Source: JABDJX01 sp039942715 (lineage in GTDB: Bacteria; Pseudomonadota; Alphaproteobacteria; Rhodobacterales; Rhodobacteraceae). Taken from it: DNA of 64,000 bases. Where the stretch lies: NCBI GenBank assembly GCA_039942715.1, contig JBDVBY010000001.1:620001-684000 (forward strand), written 5' to 3'. The notes beneath the pieces are model-generated. The model saw nothing but the letters and a program-made list of their open reading frames with translations, was not told where the DNA came from and searched no databases. Both the position numbers and the translations under genes were made by a program. Positions 45,718 to 54,372 of this stretch are shown here, piece after piece. Each line of letters opens with the position of its first letter. Positions within the stretch are counted from its first letter, which is position 1.

Positions 45718-46473
45718 TTAGATCGAGCCTGATTCGACCATGTAGTTGTTGGCAGAGCACATGGCTGCATCGTCTGAGGCGAGGAAGACCACCATGCGGG
45801 CGACGTAGACCGGTTCGATCAGGTCGGGCAGGCATTGGCGGGCGGTTTGTTTTTCCAGTGCTTCGGGGGTGGCCCAAAGCTCTTTCTGGCGCTCGGTCAT
45901 GATCCAGCCCGGGACGACCGTGTTGACGCGGATGCGGTGGTCGCCAAGGTCGCGCGCCATTGTGCGGGTCAGGCCGTGGGCGGCTGATTTGGCGGTGGCA
46001 TAGGCTGGAAACCCGCCGCCTGCTTCCCACCAGCTGTTTGAGCCGACGTTGATGATAGAGCCACCGCCTTTGGCGATCATGTCGGGCGCAACTGTTTGGA
46101 TCGAAAAGAACATGTGGCGCAGGTTGGTGGCCATGCGTTCGTCCCAGTATTCTGGCGTCACGTCTTCCCAGTTGTGGCGATCATCGCGCGCCGCGTTGTT
46201 GACCAGAACATCTGCGCCACCGATCTTCGCTTTGAGATTGCCAAGGGCCGTGCGCAGCGCGTCGATGTCGCGCAGGTCGCAGATTTCGAAAGTTACATCG
46301 CCGTCAAGTGTATCGACAAGCGCCGCACTTGCAGCCTCGTCAAGGTCCAGAAACCCAACGCGCGCGCCTTGGGTGGCAAAGGCTGTGACGATTTCGGCAC
46401 CAATGCCCGAAGCCCCTCCGCTGACGATGACGGTTTTGCCTTTGAGGCTGGGATAAATTGCGAAGTCTGGCAT
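45718..46473 (-). CDS. SDR family oxidoreductase next to creatinase
   Basis: A 251-residue short-chain dehydrogenase. VIVSGGASGIGAEIVTAFAT is the nucleotide motif, DVLVNNAARDDRHNWEDVTP the NNA region, and FPAYATAKSAAHGL contains the Y-x3-K pair. GSNSWWEAGGG replaces the usual Ser strand end, with Ser still present. GAGGACAC precedes the ATG. It lies downstream of creatinase on the same strand; between them is a perfect hairpin. The substrate is unknown. Confidence 0.88.
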   Translation of the reverse strand: MPDFAIYPSLKGKTVIVSGGASGIGAEIVTAFATQGARVGFLDLDEAASAALVDTLDGDVTFEICDLRDIDALRTALGNLKAKIGGADVLVNNAARDDRHNWEDVTPEYWDERMATNLRHMFFSIQTVAPDMIAKGGGSIINVGSNSWWEAGGGFPAYATAKSAAHGLTRTMARDLGDHRIRVNTVVPGWIMTERQKELWATPEALEKQTARQCLPDLIEPVYVARMVVFLASDDAAMCSANNYMVESGSI

Positions 46474-46490
46474 GGGTGTGTCCTCGTCGA

Positions 46491-46521
46491 GTGGTTAGGA
46501 GGTTTGTCCTCTCCTAACCAC
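46491..46521. repeat. Perfect 11-bp hairpin between creatinase and SDR genes
   Basis: GTGGTTAGGAG (46491-46501) and CTCCTAACCAC (46511-46521) pair around a 9-base loop. There is no T-run on either side, so it may be an intercistronic RNA element that sets relative expression or an operator. Confidence 0.6.
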
Positions 46522-46546
46522 TGAGGTCTTGCGCGGCAAGCGACCC

Positions 46547-47764
46547 TTAGCCGTCGATCACATTGTGTTCAGGACCGTAGGGGAAGCCGGTGATGTTTTC
46601 AGCGGCGTCTTCACCAACAACCAGAATGTCGTGTTCGCGGTACCCGCCTGCTCCGGGGTGGCCCTCTGGGATCCACAGCATCGGTTCGATGGAGACCACC
46701 ATGCCGGGTTCCAGCACCGTGTCGATATCTTCGCGCAGCTCAAGCCCTGCTTCGCGTCCATAGTAGTGGCTTAGGATGCCGAACGAATGACCATAGCCGA
46801 ATGAGCGATATTGCAGGAGGTTTTCGCCTTCAAAGAAGCGGTTGATCTCTGCGGTGATGCCGGAACAGGTTGCACCCGGCTTGATCAGGCTTAAACCAAG
46901 CTCGTGGGCGGCGACATTGGCATTCCAGATGCGCAACGAGTCCGTGTCGGGTTGGCCGAGGAACAGCGTGCGCTCAAGCGCTGTGTAATAGCCAGAGATC
47001 ATCGGGAAGGTGTTGAGCGACAGGATATCGCCTTTTTGCAGCGCACGGCTGGTGACAGGGTTGTGCGCGCCGTCGGTGTTCAGACCGGATTGAAACCAGA
47101 CCCAGGTATCGCGGTACTCAGCCTCTGAGTAGGCGCGTGCGATCTCGATCTCCATTGCGTCGCGGCCTGCCATAGCGATTTCTATTTCGGTGGCTCCTTC
47201 GCGGATGGTTGCATGGATGGCTGCGCCGCCGACATCTGCCGTGCGCGCGCCCCCTTTGATCAGCGCGATCTCCTCCGCCGATTTGACCATGCGGGCGGCC
47301 ATTGTATCGGGAGCTATGTCGATCAACTCGGGGGCATCGAGAATGGAAAGCGCGGTATCACGCGCAGCCAGCGTCATGTGATCGCCCTCTATCCCGATGC
47401 GGCGCGCGCCTTTGGCAAGGTCGGCAACTGCGCGCCAGTAATTGTCACGCTTCCAATCGGTGTAGATCACATTGTCTTCCACTGATCGCCGCCAAGGTTG
47501 GCTGGCGTCGATATTGGCCGAGACAGTTGTACAGGTCTCTGGCGTGACAACGCAGCCGTAAGCGCGCCCGAAAGAGCAGTAGAGAAAGCCCGAGTAATAG
47601 GCGATGTTGTGCATCGAGGTGAGCAGTACGACGGGAATGTCGCGGGCGGCCATGACGGCGCGCAATGCGCTTAGGCGGCGGGCATATTCTGCTTTGCTAA
47701 ACGGAAGGGGGGCTTTGCCACCGTCTTGGCGGGAGAAAAATTCAGGACGATTTGTGGTATTCAT
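46547..47764 (-). CDS. Creatinase (creatine amidinohydrolase)
   Basis: A 405-residue pita-bread enzyme that hydrolyses creatine to sarcosine and urea. HNIAYYSGFLYCSFGRAYGC, VWFQSGLNTDGAHNPVTSRA and FGYGHSFGILSHYYGREAGL closely follow the Pseudomonas creatinase pattern. His234, Glu264 and Glu360 fall two residues beyond the known His232, Glu262 and Glu358. The metal ligands of M24 aminopeptidases are absent, as expected for creatinase. GGAG precedes the ATG at 47764; a longer upstream frame is not conserved. Sarcosine oxidase genes occur about 27 kb away in this window. Confidence 0.94.
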   Translation of the reverse strand: MNTTNRPEFFSRQDGGKAPLPFSKAEYARRLSALRAVMAARDIPVVLLTSMHNIAYYSGFLYCSFGRAYGCVVTPETCTTVSANIDASQPWRRSVEDNVIYTDWKRDNYWRAVADLAKGARRIGIEGDHMTLAARDTALSILDAPELIDIAPDTMAARMVKSAEEIALIKGGARTADVGGAAIHATIREGATEIEIAMAGRDAMEIEIARAYSEAEYRDTWVWFQSGLNTDGAHNPVTSRALQKGDILSLNTFPMISGYYTALERTLFLGQPDTDSLRIWNANVAAHELGLSLIKPGATCSGITAEINRFFEGENLLQYRSFGYGHSFGILSHYYGREAGLELREDIDTVLEPGMVVSIEPMLWIPEGHPGAGGYREHDILVVGEDAAENITGFPYGPEHNVIDG

Positions 47765-47842
47765 TTTCAGGCTCCATTCACATGCCCCGGCGTTCAGGAC
47801 AAGCGGCCTCGATATCCGAGTGCCGATGAAGGGCTTTTGAAA

Positions 47843-47859
47843 GTGCGACGCCATCGCAC
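47843..47859 (-). promoter_or_regulatory. Palindrome upstream of creatinase
   Basis: GTGCGA-CGCCA-TCGCAC is a perfect 6-base inverted repeat with a 5-base centre, about 79 bases before the creatinase start and within the 266-base gap shared with the divergent serine hydrolase. Candidate operator or leader hairpin. Confidence 0.4.
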
Positions 47860-48030
47860 CTCGCCTGTGGGCGTTATACGATGATTTTAGGAAGATGCGA
47901 GAGGTATTGCACAACTGGTGCGGGCATTTTCGCATCCAATGCATACACCATTAAATGCACAGCAAGAAACCACACAAAATTGATGAAATGTCCCCTAGAC
48001 AAGGCGCCGCCTGCGTTCGAGAAAAGAGTC

Positions 48031-49008
48031 ATGTTATCAAAACGTGCCTTTATGTTTTCAGCCAGTGCGGCTCTTACAGTCCCGCATGTGGCGCACGCGC
48101 AGTCCATAAATTTTGACGATGTGTTCGCGCGTTTCCCGCAAATGCGCACGCTTCATATTCAACGCCAAGACGCGCTTATCTTTGAGGGCGCAGCTAAGGG
48201 CATTGGACTAGACAGCTTTGCCAATATCAAATCCGTCTCGAAAACCATCGTCGCCCTTTTGTTAGGCAGCGCGATTGATCGCGGCGAAATCGCGTCGGTT
48301 GACGCCACCATTGGCGAGATCACCCCACAGCTTCTGCCCGCAAACGCAACGCCCGGAGCGGCGGACATCACGGTACAGGATCTGGTAACTCTGCGCGCCG
48401 GATTGGAGCGCACGTCAGGCGCAAATTACGGCGGTTGGGTGAACTCAAGCAACTGGGTGGCCGATGCCTTGTCACGCCCCTTTGTGGGCGCGCCGGGTGG
48501 GCCAATGCTTTACTCAAGCGGCTCAACGCATGTGCTTGGGGCTATACTGAGCGAGGTGAGTGGCAAAAGCCTCTTGGAGTTGGCGCGTGAGAGGTTAGGT
48601 CAGCCGTTGGGCATCGAAATCCCTCCGTGGACACGCGATCCGCAGGGCTATTACATGGGCGGCAACCAGATGGCGCTGCGCCCTGAGGCTATGTTGAAGG
48701 TTGCAAGACTGATCCGCGACATTGGCCGCTTTGGCGATCAACAAGTAATTTCCGGCGACTGGATGATTGCCTCGACACAGCGCTATACCGCTTCGAACTG
48801 GTCGGGGCTCGCTTATGGATATGGCCTGTTCCTGTCACCCTCGGGGTTTGCCATCGCACGCGGCTATGGCGGGCAAATCGTGGCAGCCCACCGCGAACGG
48901 CGGCTTGCAATTGCGATCAGCTCTGATCCAAATCTTCCTGCGCGCTCGGATGGATATTTTGGGGAGTTGATGGCGTTGTTGGACGGACCGATTTTGGCGG
49001 TGTCTTAG
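48031..49008 (+). CDS. Serine hydrolase, beta-lactamase (class C) family
   Basis: A 325-residue exported protein. The N-terminus MLSKRAFMFSASAALTVPHV ends in AHA, and KR plus F resembles a weak Tat motif. The SxxK motif is Ser68-Val-Ser-Lys71 (IKSVSKTIVALLL). YSSGSTHVLGAIL corresponds to the Tyr-x-Ser/Asn motif, and GYGGQIVAAH to the third triad motif region. It could be a beta-lactamase, DD-peptidase or esterase; no decision is possible. A long upstream frame is unlikely to be coding. Transcribed divergently from creatinase. Confidence 0.88.
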   Translation: MLSKRAFMFSASAALTVPHVAHAQSINFDDVFARFPQMRTLHIQRQDALIFEGAAKGIGLDSFANIKSVSKTIVALLLGSAIDRGEIASVDATIGEITPQLLPANATPGAADITVQDLVTLRAGLERTSGANYGGWVNSSNWVADALSRPFVGAPGGPMLYSSGSTHVLGAILSEVSGKSLLELARERLGQPLGIEIPPWTRDPQGYYMGGNQMALRPEAMLKVARLIRDIGRFGDQQVISGDWMIASTQRYTASNWSGLAYGYGLFLSPSGFAIARGYGGQIVAAHRERRLAIAISSDPNLPARSDGYFGELMALLDGPILAVS

Positions 49009-49063
49009 ACCTTGCTTCTAAAGCAGGCACCTGCAGCGATACTCAAAGCCCAATCCTCGCAAG

Positions 49064-49333
49064 CTATTCCTCATCCAGATGTCGTGTTTTTCTGTTGATA
49101 ATGATAACAACGACAAAGCCGACAAAAAAGTATGCCAGCAACAATGCCTTTGCTAAAAGCGGCGGTAATTCCGGACCAAAAGTGAAACCGGAAACAAACA
49201 CCAGCCCCATGGAAGAACCGATAGATAAGTATCTTATCGCCATTCTGCCAAAACTCGTTGCCGGAATAAGAAAAATAGGGATGCAGGCAAGGCCGAGAGC
49301 GAGCACCAGTGAAGCACAAAATAGTGCCAGCAT
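49064..49333 (-). CDS. Small multi-pass membrane protein
   Basis: An 89-residue hydrophobic protein with three membrane segments, starting MLALFCASLVLALGLACIPI, and a basic end (INRKTRHLDEE). A GAGGAA ribosome-binding site lies before the ATG. It lies 43 bases after the permease gene on the same strand and may be the last gene of the ABC operon. Another frame in the same place gives a Cys-rich protein without a ribosome-binding site; I reject it. No family recognised. Confidence 0.6.
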   Translation of the reverse strand: MLALFCASLVLALGLACIPIFLIPATSFGRMAIRYLSIGSSMGLVFVSGFTFGPELPPLLAKALLLAYFFVGFVVVIIINRKTRHLDEE

Positions 49334-49375
49334 TCCCTGTTCCTCATCCCGGAAATCTAGTGTGCAACTTCTTCC

Positions 49376-50587
49376 TTAAGCAGGCGTCAGCCCGCGCAAC
49401 CGCTCAGAGCGACGCCGCAGAATTTCGACCGTTGCCAGCAACAGAACCGAGATCACCACTAGGATCGTCGCAACTGCCAGAATGGTCGGGCTGATCTGTT
49501 CGCGCAGGCCGGTGAACATTTGCCATGGCAGGGTTTTCTGACTGGCGGAGCCGACAAAGAGCACGACGACGACTTCATCGAACGATGTGATAAAGGCAAA
49601 CAACGCGCCCGAGATTACGCCGGGCAGGATCAGTGGCATCTGGATTGAGAAAAAGGTTTTGACCGGCCCTGCCCCCATGTTGGCTGCCGCGCGGGTAAGC
49701 GAGCGATCAAAGCCGACGAGCGTTGCGGTCACCGTGATGATCACAAACGGGATGCCAAGCACGGCGTGAGCAAGGACGACTTTGACGTAGCCAACGAAGG
49801 TTTTGTTTATGCCCAGCGTGCCTTCAAGGAAACGCCCGATGTCGGAGTAGAAGAAGAACATGCCGGTGGCCGAGATGATCAGTGGCACGATCATTGGCGA
49901 GATCAGGATCGCCATAATCGCGCGCCGACCCGGCACATGGGATTGACTGAGACCAATGGCGGCGAGCGTGCCAAGCGTGACCGAGATGATCGTGGCAATA
50001 GGCGCAATGATCAGCGAGTTTTTGAAGCTGCGCCGCCACTCGTTGTTGGTGAAAAAATCGCGATAATGCTTGAGCGAATAGCCCTCGGGATCAAGGCGCA
50101 GCATCTCAGGTGTGAAGGTAAAGAAGTCTTGCGCGTTGAACGACAGCGGCAGGACAACAAGGATCGGTGTCACTAGGAATGTAAAGATCGCACCGCAAAT
50201 GACACGAAAAGCGTAGTGACCAAAGACCTGACCGCCTGTCATGTAAGGCAGCAGCTTGCGGCGATACCGTCCCTCGTAAAGCCAGTAGATGAACCAGCCA
50301 AAGAACCAACCAATGAGCAAACCGATGATGCCGCCTGCTATACCGCCCAAAGCAAAACAGATCGCTCCCAGCAGCAGGATTGAAATCCAGCGGCCCATTT
50401 TTTCGTTGTCGAGCATGGTGATGAACACCCACGCCATGACAGTCACCAGCGCGGCGGTGCCAAGGATGCCAAGCAATCCAGTGCCGGTGCCGGCGCCGAT
50501 AAAAATACCAGCGAAGGCCCCTGCGGCGGCGACTGTGCCAAGGACAAATCCAAGCGGTTTGCGCGATATTGGAGTAAGTGCTGCCAT
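49376..50587 (-). CDS. Polyamine-type ABC permease (PotC-like), extended N-terminus
   Basis: A 403-residue permease. The C-terminal 260 residues are a normal PotC-like module, with the EAA loop RAAANMGAGPVKTFFSIQMP. The N-terminal 140 residues carry extra membrane segments rich in Gly and Ile (ILGTAALVTVMAWVFITMLD, GAICFALGGIAGGIIGLLIG), not present in E. coli PotC. AGGGAAC precedes the ATG, 5 bases after the potB-like stop. Subunit of the importer listed nearby. Confidence 0.9.
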   Translation of the reverse strand: MAALTPISRKPLGFVLGTVAAAGAFAGIFIGAGTGTGLLGILGTAALVTVMAWVFITMLDNEKMGRWISILLLGAICFALGGIAGGIIGLLIGWFFGWFIYWLYEGRYRRKLLPYMTGGQVFGHYAFRVICGAIFTFLVTPILVVLPLSFNAQDFFTFTPEMLRLDPEGYSLKHYRDFFTNNEWRRSFKNSLIIAPIATIISVTLGTLAAIGLSQSHVPGRRAIMAILISPMIVPLIISATGMFFFYSDIGRFLEGTLGINKTFVGYVKVVLAHAVLGIPFVIITVTATLVGFDRSLTRAAANMGAGPVKTFFSIQMPLILPGVISGALFAFITSFDEVVVVLFVGSASQKTLPWQMFTGLREQISPTILAVATILVVISVLLLATVEILRRRSERLRGLTPA

Positions 50588-50592
50588 GTTCC

Positions 50593-51864
50593 CTACCCCA
50601 GCTTCACGTTGTCGATGCCAACGATCTTGTCGTAGGCCCAATAGAGCACCAGTACCACGGCGAGAAGTATCGCCCCAAGTGCCGCGGCCAGTCCCCAATT
50701 GAGCGAGGACGAGATGTGATAGGCGATCCGGTTCGAGATAAAGACACCCTTGGTGCCACCCACAATCTCAGGCGTGATGTAATAGCCGATCGACAGGATA
50801 AAGACGAGGATCGAGCCCGCGCCAATGCCCGGAATGGATTGCGGGAAGTAGATGCGCCAGAAGGTCGTCCAGTTGGTCGCGCCCATGGATTTGGCGGCGC
50901 GGGTGTAGGTGACAGGGATCGTCTGCATTACCGAGTACATCGGCAGGATCATGAACGGCAGCAAGATATGCGTCATCGCAATGATCGTACCGATTTGGTT
51001 GTTGATGATGATCAACCTTGAGTCATCGGCCACAAGGCCAAGCCAGACCAGCGTATCGTTGATCACCCCTTGTTGTTGCAACATCACTTTCCACGCGGAC
51101 GTGCGTACGAGCAACGAGGTCCAGAACGGTAAGAGCACCAAGATCAGCAACATGTTCGAGACCCGCATTGGCAGCGTCGCAAGCAGGTAGGAGATTGGGT
51201 AGGCGAGCAGAATACACGACGCGGTGATTACCAGCGACATAAATAGTGTGCGGCCAAACAGTTGGATCAGAATACGCTTGTTTTCCGGCTGTGCCTGCGC
51301 GCCCTCGGGCGTGCGCTGCATATCCACCGCGTTGAGGAAATACCCGTTGGTGATCTCGACCGAATGCGTCTTGATCACCTTCCACGTTTGAAGCTCTCCC
51401 CAGCCGTCGTGGATATCGATCAGCTTGTCTTTGAACGGGGCGTCCGCAACGGGATCAAGCCGATTGATCGCGCGTCCCGAGCGACGGAACATCGACGACA
51501 TCCCGGTTTCTTCATAATTCAGGCGAGAGCCAAGACGCGTGTGCGTTTTGGCATCAATCGCAACAACCATGTCTTGAATAAAGGCGTTGTAAACCGTCTC
51601 GTCGGGCAGTTCGCCACTGGTTTCGTCCCAGTCCTGCAATGCCTCAACCGTTAAGGGAAGCGTATCCACCACGATGCTGTTTTCCACCGAGCGGAACAGC
51701 ATGGTTGCGATGGGCAAAACGAACGAGAAAACAACAAAGAGAAGAAGTGGCGCGATCAGGAAAAGCGCGCGCATTTTTTGGCGGCGGAGCGATTTCGCCA
51801 GCGACTGTTTCAGTGGCGTTCCATCGGCGGCCAGCATCGGGCCGGATTGGGTTGCGTCAGTCAT
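50593..51864 (-). CDS. Polyamine-type ABC permease (PotB-like) with periplasmic insertion
   Basis: A 423-residue permease. After the first membrane segment (LFLIAPLLLFVVFSFVLPIA) there is a long polar insertion of about 140 residues (with ELPDETVYNAFIQDMVVAID and NRLDPVADAPFKDKLIDIHD) before the other membrane helices. The EAA loop is TRAAKSMGATNWTTFWRIYF. The insertion makes it clearly longer than PotB. GAAGGGGC precedes the ATG. It probably forms the pore with the PotC-like subunit. Confidence 0.9.
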   Translation of the reverse strand: MTDATQSGPMLAADGTPLKQSLAKSLRRQKMRALFLIAPLLLFVVFSFVLPIATMLFRSVENSIVVDTLPLTVEALQDWDETSGELPDETVYNAFIQDMVVAIDAKTHTRLGSRLNYEETGMSSMFRRSGRAINRLDPVADAPFKDKLIDIHDGWGELQTWKVIKTHSVEITNGYFLNAVDMQRTPEGAQAQPENKRILIQLFGRTLFMSLVITASCILLAYPISYLLATLPMRVSNMLLILVLLPFWTSLLVRTSAWKVMLQQQGVINDTLVWLGLVADDSRLIIINNQIGTIIAMTHILLPFMILPMYSVMQTIPVTYTRAAKSMGATNWTTFWRIYFPQSIPGIGAGSILVFILSIGYYITPEIVGGTKGVFISNRIAYHISSSLNWGLAAALGAILLAVVLVLYWAYDKIVGIDNVKLG

Positions 51865-51932
51865 CTTTGCCCCTTCTTGAAACGAAGGGCCGATACGCTC
51901 GGCCCCTCGCAAATCTTAGTCAGACCAAAGTC

Positions 51933-53024
51933 TTACTGTGCCAACCACGCCTGGAATTTGGCGTCGATGTCGTCACGGTAATCAGCCCAGAACTCGTAGT
52001 TATAAAGGAACGTGTTCTTTGCGTTCTCAGGATCGGTTGGCATGTGTGGCGCCATGTCGATGCCCAACTCGGCGTGCTGACCAACCAGCGGTGCAGACGA
52101 CGCACGTGCAGGACCGTAAGAGATCCACTTGGCTTGGTCGGCCAAGCGCTGTGTGTCGGTTGCGAACATGATGTAGTCAAGTGCACGTGCCTGACGCTCT
52201 TCGCTCAGACCAGTTGGAATGATCCAACCGTCAAGGTCAAAGATCTGAGCGTCCCAAAGCATGGCTACTGGCTGCTTTTGCTCTTCGATCACGCTGAACA
52301 GACGTCCATTATAGGTCGAACCCATGACAATCTCGCCGTCTGCCAGAAGTTGCGGAGTATCCGCGCCAGCTGACCACCAGATCACGTCGTCCTTGATTGT
52401 GCCTAGCTTGGCCAACGCCTGATCCTGGCCTTCATCTGTTTCAAGTACGTCATAGACGTCTTCCTTCGCGACACCGTCACAAAGCAATGCCCATTCCATG
52501 TTGTTGATCGCGCGCTTTTCCAGCGAGCGTTTGCCAGGATATGCGTCTGTATCAAAGATCGCGCAGATGTCGGTTGGAGGTGTGTCACCAACCATGTCTG
52601 TGCGGTATCCAACAGTGGTCGAATAAACGATCTGTGGGATAAAGCATTCGCTGACCAGCAGGTCGCCAAAGTCTTCCGACGCTGGTGTGCCATCTGGTGC
52701 AGCTGCAAGTTGTGTGTCTGGATCGATTTCCAGAGCCAGACCTTCGTCGCACAGGCGGATCGCATCCGCAGCAACAACGTCAACCACATCCCAAGTGACG
52801 TTGCCCGCTTCGTTCATCGCGCGCAGTTTCGCAACGGCTTCTGCCGAGCTGTCGTCATTCAGGATCGTTACGCCTGTCTTTTCAGAATATGGCGCGTGAT
52901 ATGCGTTCATTTGTGATTTCGAGTATGCGCCACCCCATGACACGATCGTCATTTCCTGGGCAGCAGCAACACCAGCAACGCTTGTAATAGCGGTTGCCAG
53001 CATAAGTGATTTAGTCAGTTTCAT
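51933..53024 (-). CDS. ABC transporter periplasmic substrate-binding protein (PotD/PotF-like)
   Basis: A 363-residue protein with a signal peptide (MKLTKSLMLATAITSVAGVA ending AAA). MTIVSWGGAYSKSQMNAYHA is typical of extracellular solute-binding family 1 proteins of the polyamine/opine type, and DDVIWWSAGADTPQLLADGE is the core binding region, with Trp pairs seen in polyamine binders. The large acidic content suits a positively charged ligand. AGGGAGAA precedes the ATG. It lies between the ATPase and permease genes. Confidence 0.92.
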   Translation of the reverse strand: MKLTKSLMLATAITSVAGVAAAQEMTIVSWGGAYSKSQMNAYHAPYSEKTGVTILNDDSSAEAVAKLRAMNEAGNVTWDVVDVVAADAIRLCDEGLALEIDPDTQLAAAPDGTPASEDFGDLLVSECFIPQIVYSTTVGYRTDMVGDTPPTDICAIFDTDAYPGKRSLEKRAINNMEWALLCDGVAKEDVYDVLETDEGQDQALAKLGTIKDDVIWWSAGADTPQLLADGEIVMGSTYNGRLFSVIEEQKQPVAMLWDAQIFDLDGWIIPTGLSEERQARALDYIMFATDTQRLADQAKWISYGPARASSAPLVGQHAELGIDMAPHMPTDPENAKNTFLYNYEFWADYRDDIDAKFQAWLAQ

Positions 53025-53132
53025 TTCGGTTCTCCCTGAGTTCTTAAACCGTTTCGTTTCATGTGCCGATGTCAAACCGGCCTTCCCCAACGCACGACAC
53101 CCCAAAAGGGCATCGCAACAGTCATCTTCTTA

Positions 53133-54296
53133 TTAAGCATCAAGAGCGCGGCAATCATGCGCCAGCCACCCGATTTCAATGTCCTCACCGGGTTTGAGTT
53201 TTACTGCATCCGGCGCATTGCGTGTTTTGACGATAAAGTTGTCATTGCCCGCCACGGACAAACGGAAGCGGAACACGTCGCCCATATAGATGAATTCCTT
53301 CACCTGAGCTTTGATCGTATGAGCGTCACCGCTCAAGCGATCCTTGTTAAATTCGACCCGTTCGGGGCGAATGGAAACTGTTGTACGCTCACCGACCGCG
53401 CTGACGTTAACCGGTTTGGCGTCAATCTCTGTGCCATCGCTCAGCGTCACAATGCACCGGTCGCCGTCGATTGACTTAACAACACCGTCTAGCGTGTTAT
53501 TTTCACCAATGAACTGAGCCACGAACGCATTGTCCGGCTCTTCATAAAGTTCGTCTGGCGGGGCCAGCTGCTGAATACGACCATCGTCAAATACGGCAAC
53601 GCGATCTGACATAGTCAGCGCTTCCGTTTGATCGTGCGTGACGTAAACTGTTGTAATTCCCAACTCGTGAGCAAGGCGTGTGATCTCGAACTGCATATGT
53701 TCGCGCAACTGCTTATCAAGCGCGCCAAGGGGTTCATCCATCAGCACCAGCTCAGGTTCAAACACCAAAGCGCGGGCCAAAGCGATGCGCTGTTGTTGCC
53801 CACCAGAAAGTTGTGCGGGGCGGCGACTTCCGAAATCGCCCATCTGAACCATATCCAGCGCGCGCTTCACTTTAGCTTCGCGATCGGACTTGCCGATCTT
53901 GCGCACTTCCAGTGGGAAAGACAGGTTCTCAGCCACCGTCATGTGCGGAAACAGTGCGTAGTTTTGGAACACCATGCCGATGCCGCGCTTATGCGGAGGT
54001 ATGTTGTTGATCGGTTGCCCATCCAACATGATCTCGCCGTGCGTTGCGGTTTCAAACCCGGCCAACATCATAAGGCACGTGGTCTTACCGGACCCCGAGG
54101 GTCCAAGCATTGTCAGAAACTCACCTTTAGGCATGGCAAGGTTCAAATCTTTCACAACGAGGATCTCGCCGTCGTAAGATTTTTGTACGCGCTGGAACTC
54201 AACGAAAGCAGCGTCGTTGTTCAAATTGGCCACATGGGCTCCCTGATTGTCGTCCTGCCCGATTGTTTCGAGCTTTTTAATCATTTCGCGAAGCAT
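53133..54296 (-). CDS. Polyamine-type ABC transporter ATP-binding protein (PotA-like)
   Basis: A 387-residue ATPase. Walker A GPSGSGKTTCLMMLAGFE, signature LSGGQQQRIALARALVFEPE, Walker B LVLMDEPLGALDKQ and the switch His in VTHDQTEALTMSDR are present. The C-terminal TOBE domain (VSIRPERVEFNKDRLSG, FIYMGDVFRFRLSVAGNDNF) binds regulatory ligands. It follows the racemase-family gene by 76 bases and shares the operon. Confidence 0.94.
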   Translation of the reverse strand: MLREMIKKLETIGQDDNQGAHVANLNNDAAFVEFQRVQKSYDGEILVVKDLNLAMPKGEFLTMLGPSGSGKTTCLMMLAGFETATHGEIMLDGQPINNIPPHKRGIGMVFQNYALFPHMTVAENLSFPLEVRKIGKSDREAKVKRALDMVQMGDFGSRRPAQLSGGQQQRIALARALVFEPELVLMDEPLGALDKQLREHMQFEITRLAHELGITTVYVTHDQTEALTMSDRVAVFDDGRIQQLAPPDELYEEPDNAFVAQFIGENNTLDGVVKSIDGDRCIVTLSDGTEIDAKPVNVSAVGERTTVSIRPERVEFNKDRLSGDAHTIKAQVKEFIYMGDVFRFRLSVAGNDNFIVKTRNAPDAVKLKPGEDIEIGWLAHDCRALDA

Positions 54297-54372
54297 TAAA
54301 CCCCGAGGGCAGCGTTTTGTGCAACCCGAAACATTTAGAATTTTGTCCTACAAAGGGTCGCTTTGGTAGCAT

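Noticed and set aside
47881..48030. 50-residue N-terminal extension of the serine hydrolase
   Set aside because: It would bury the signal peptide that starts at 48031 and has no conserved feature.
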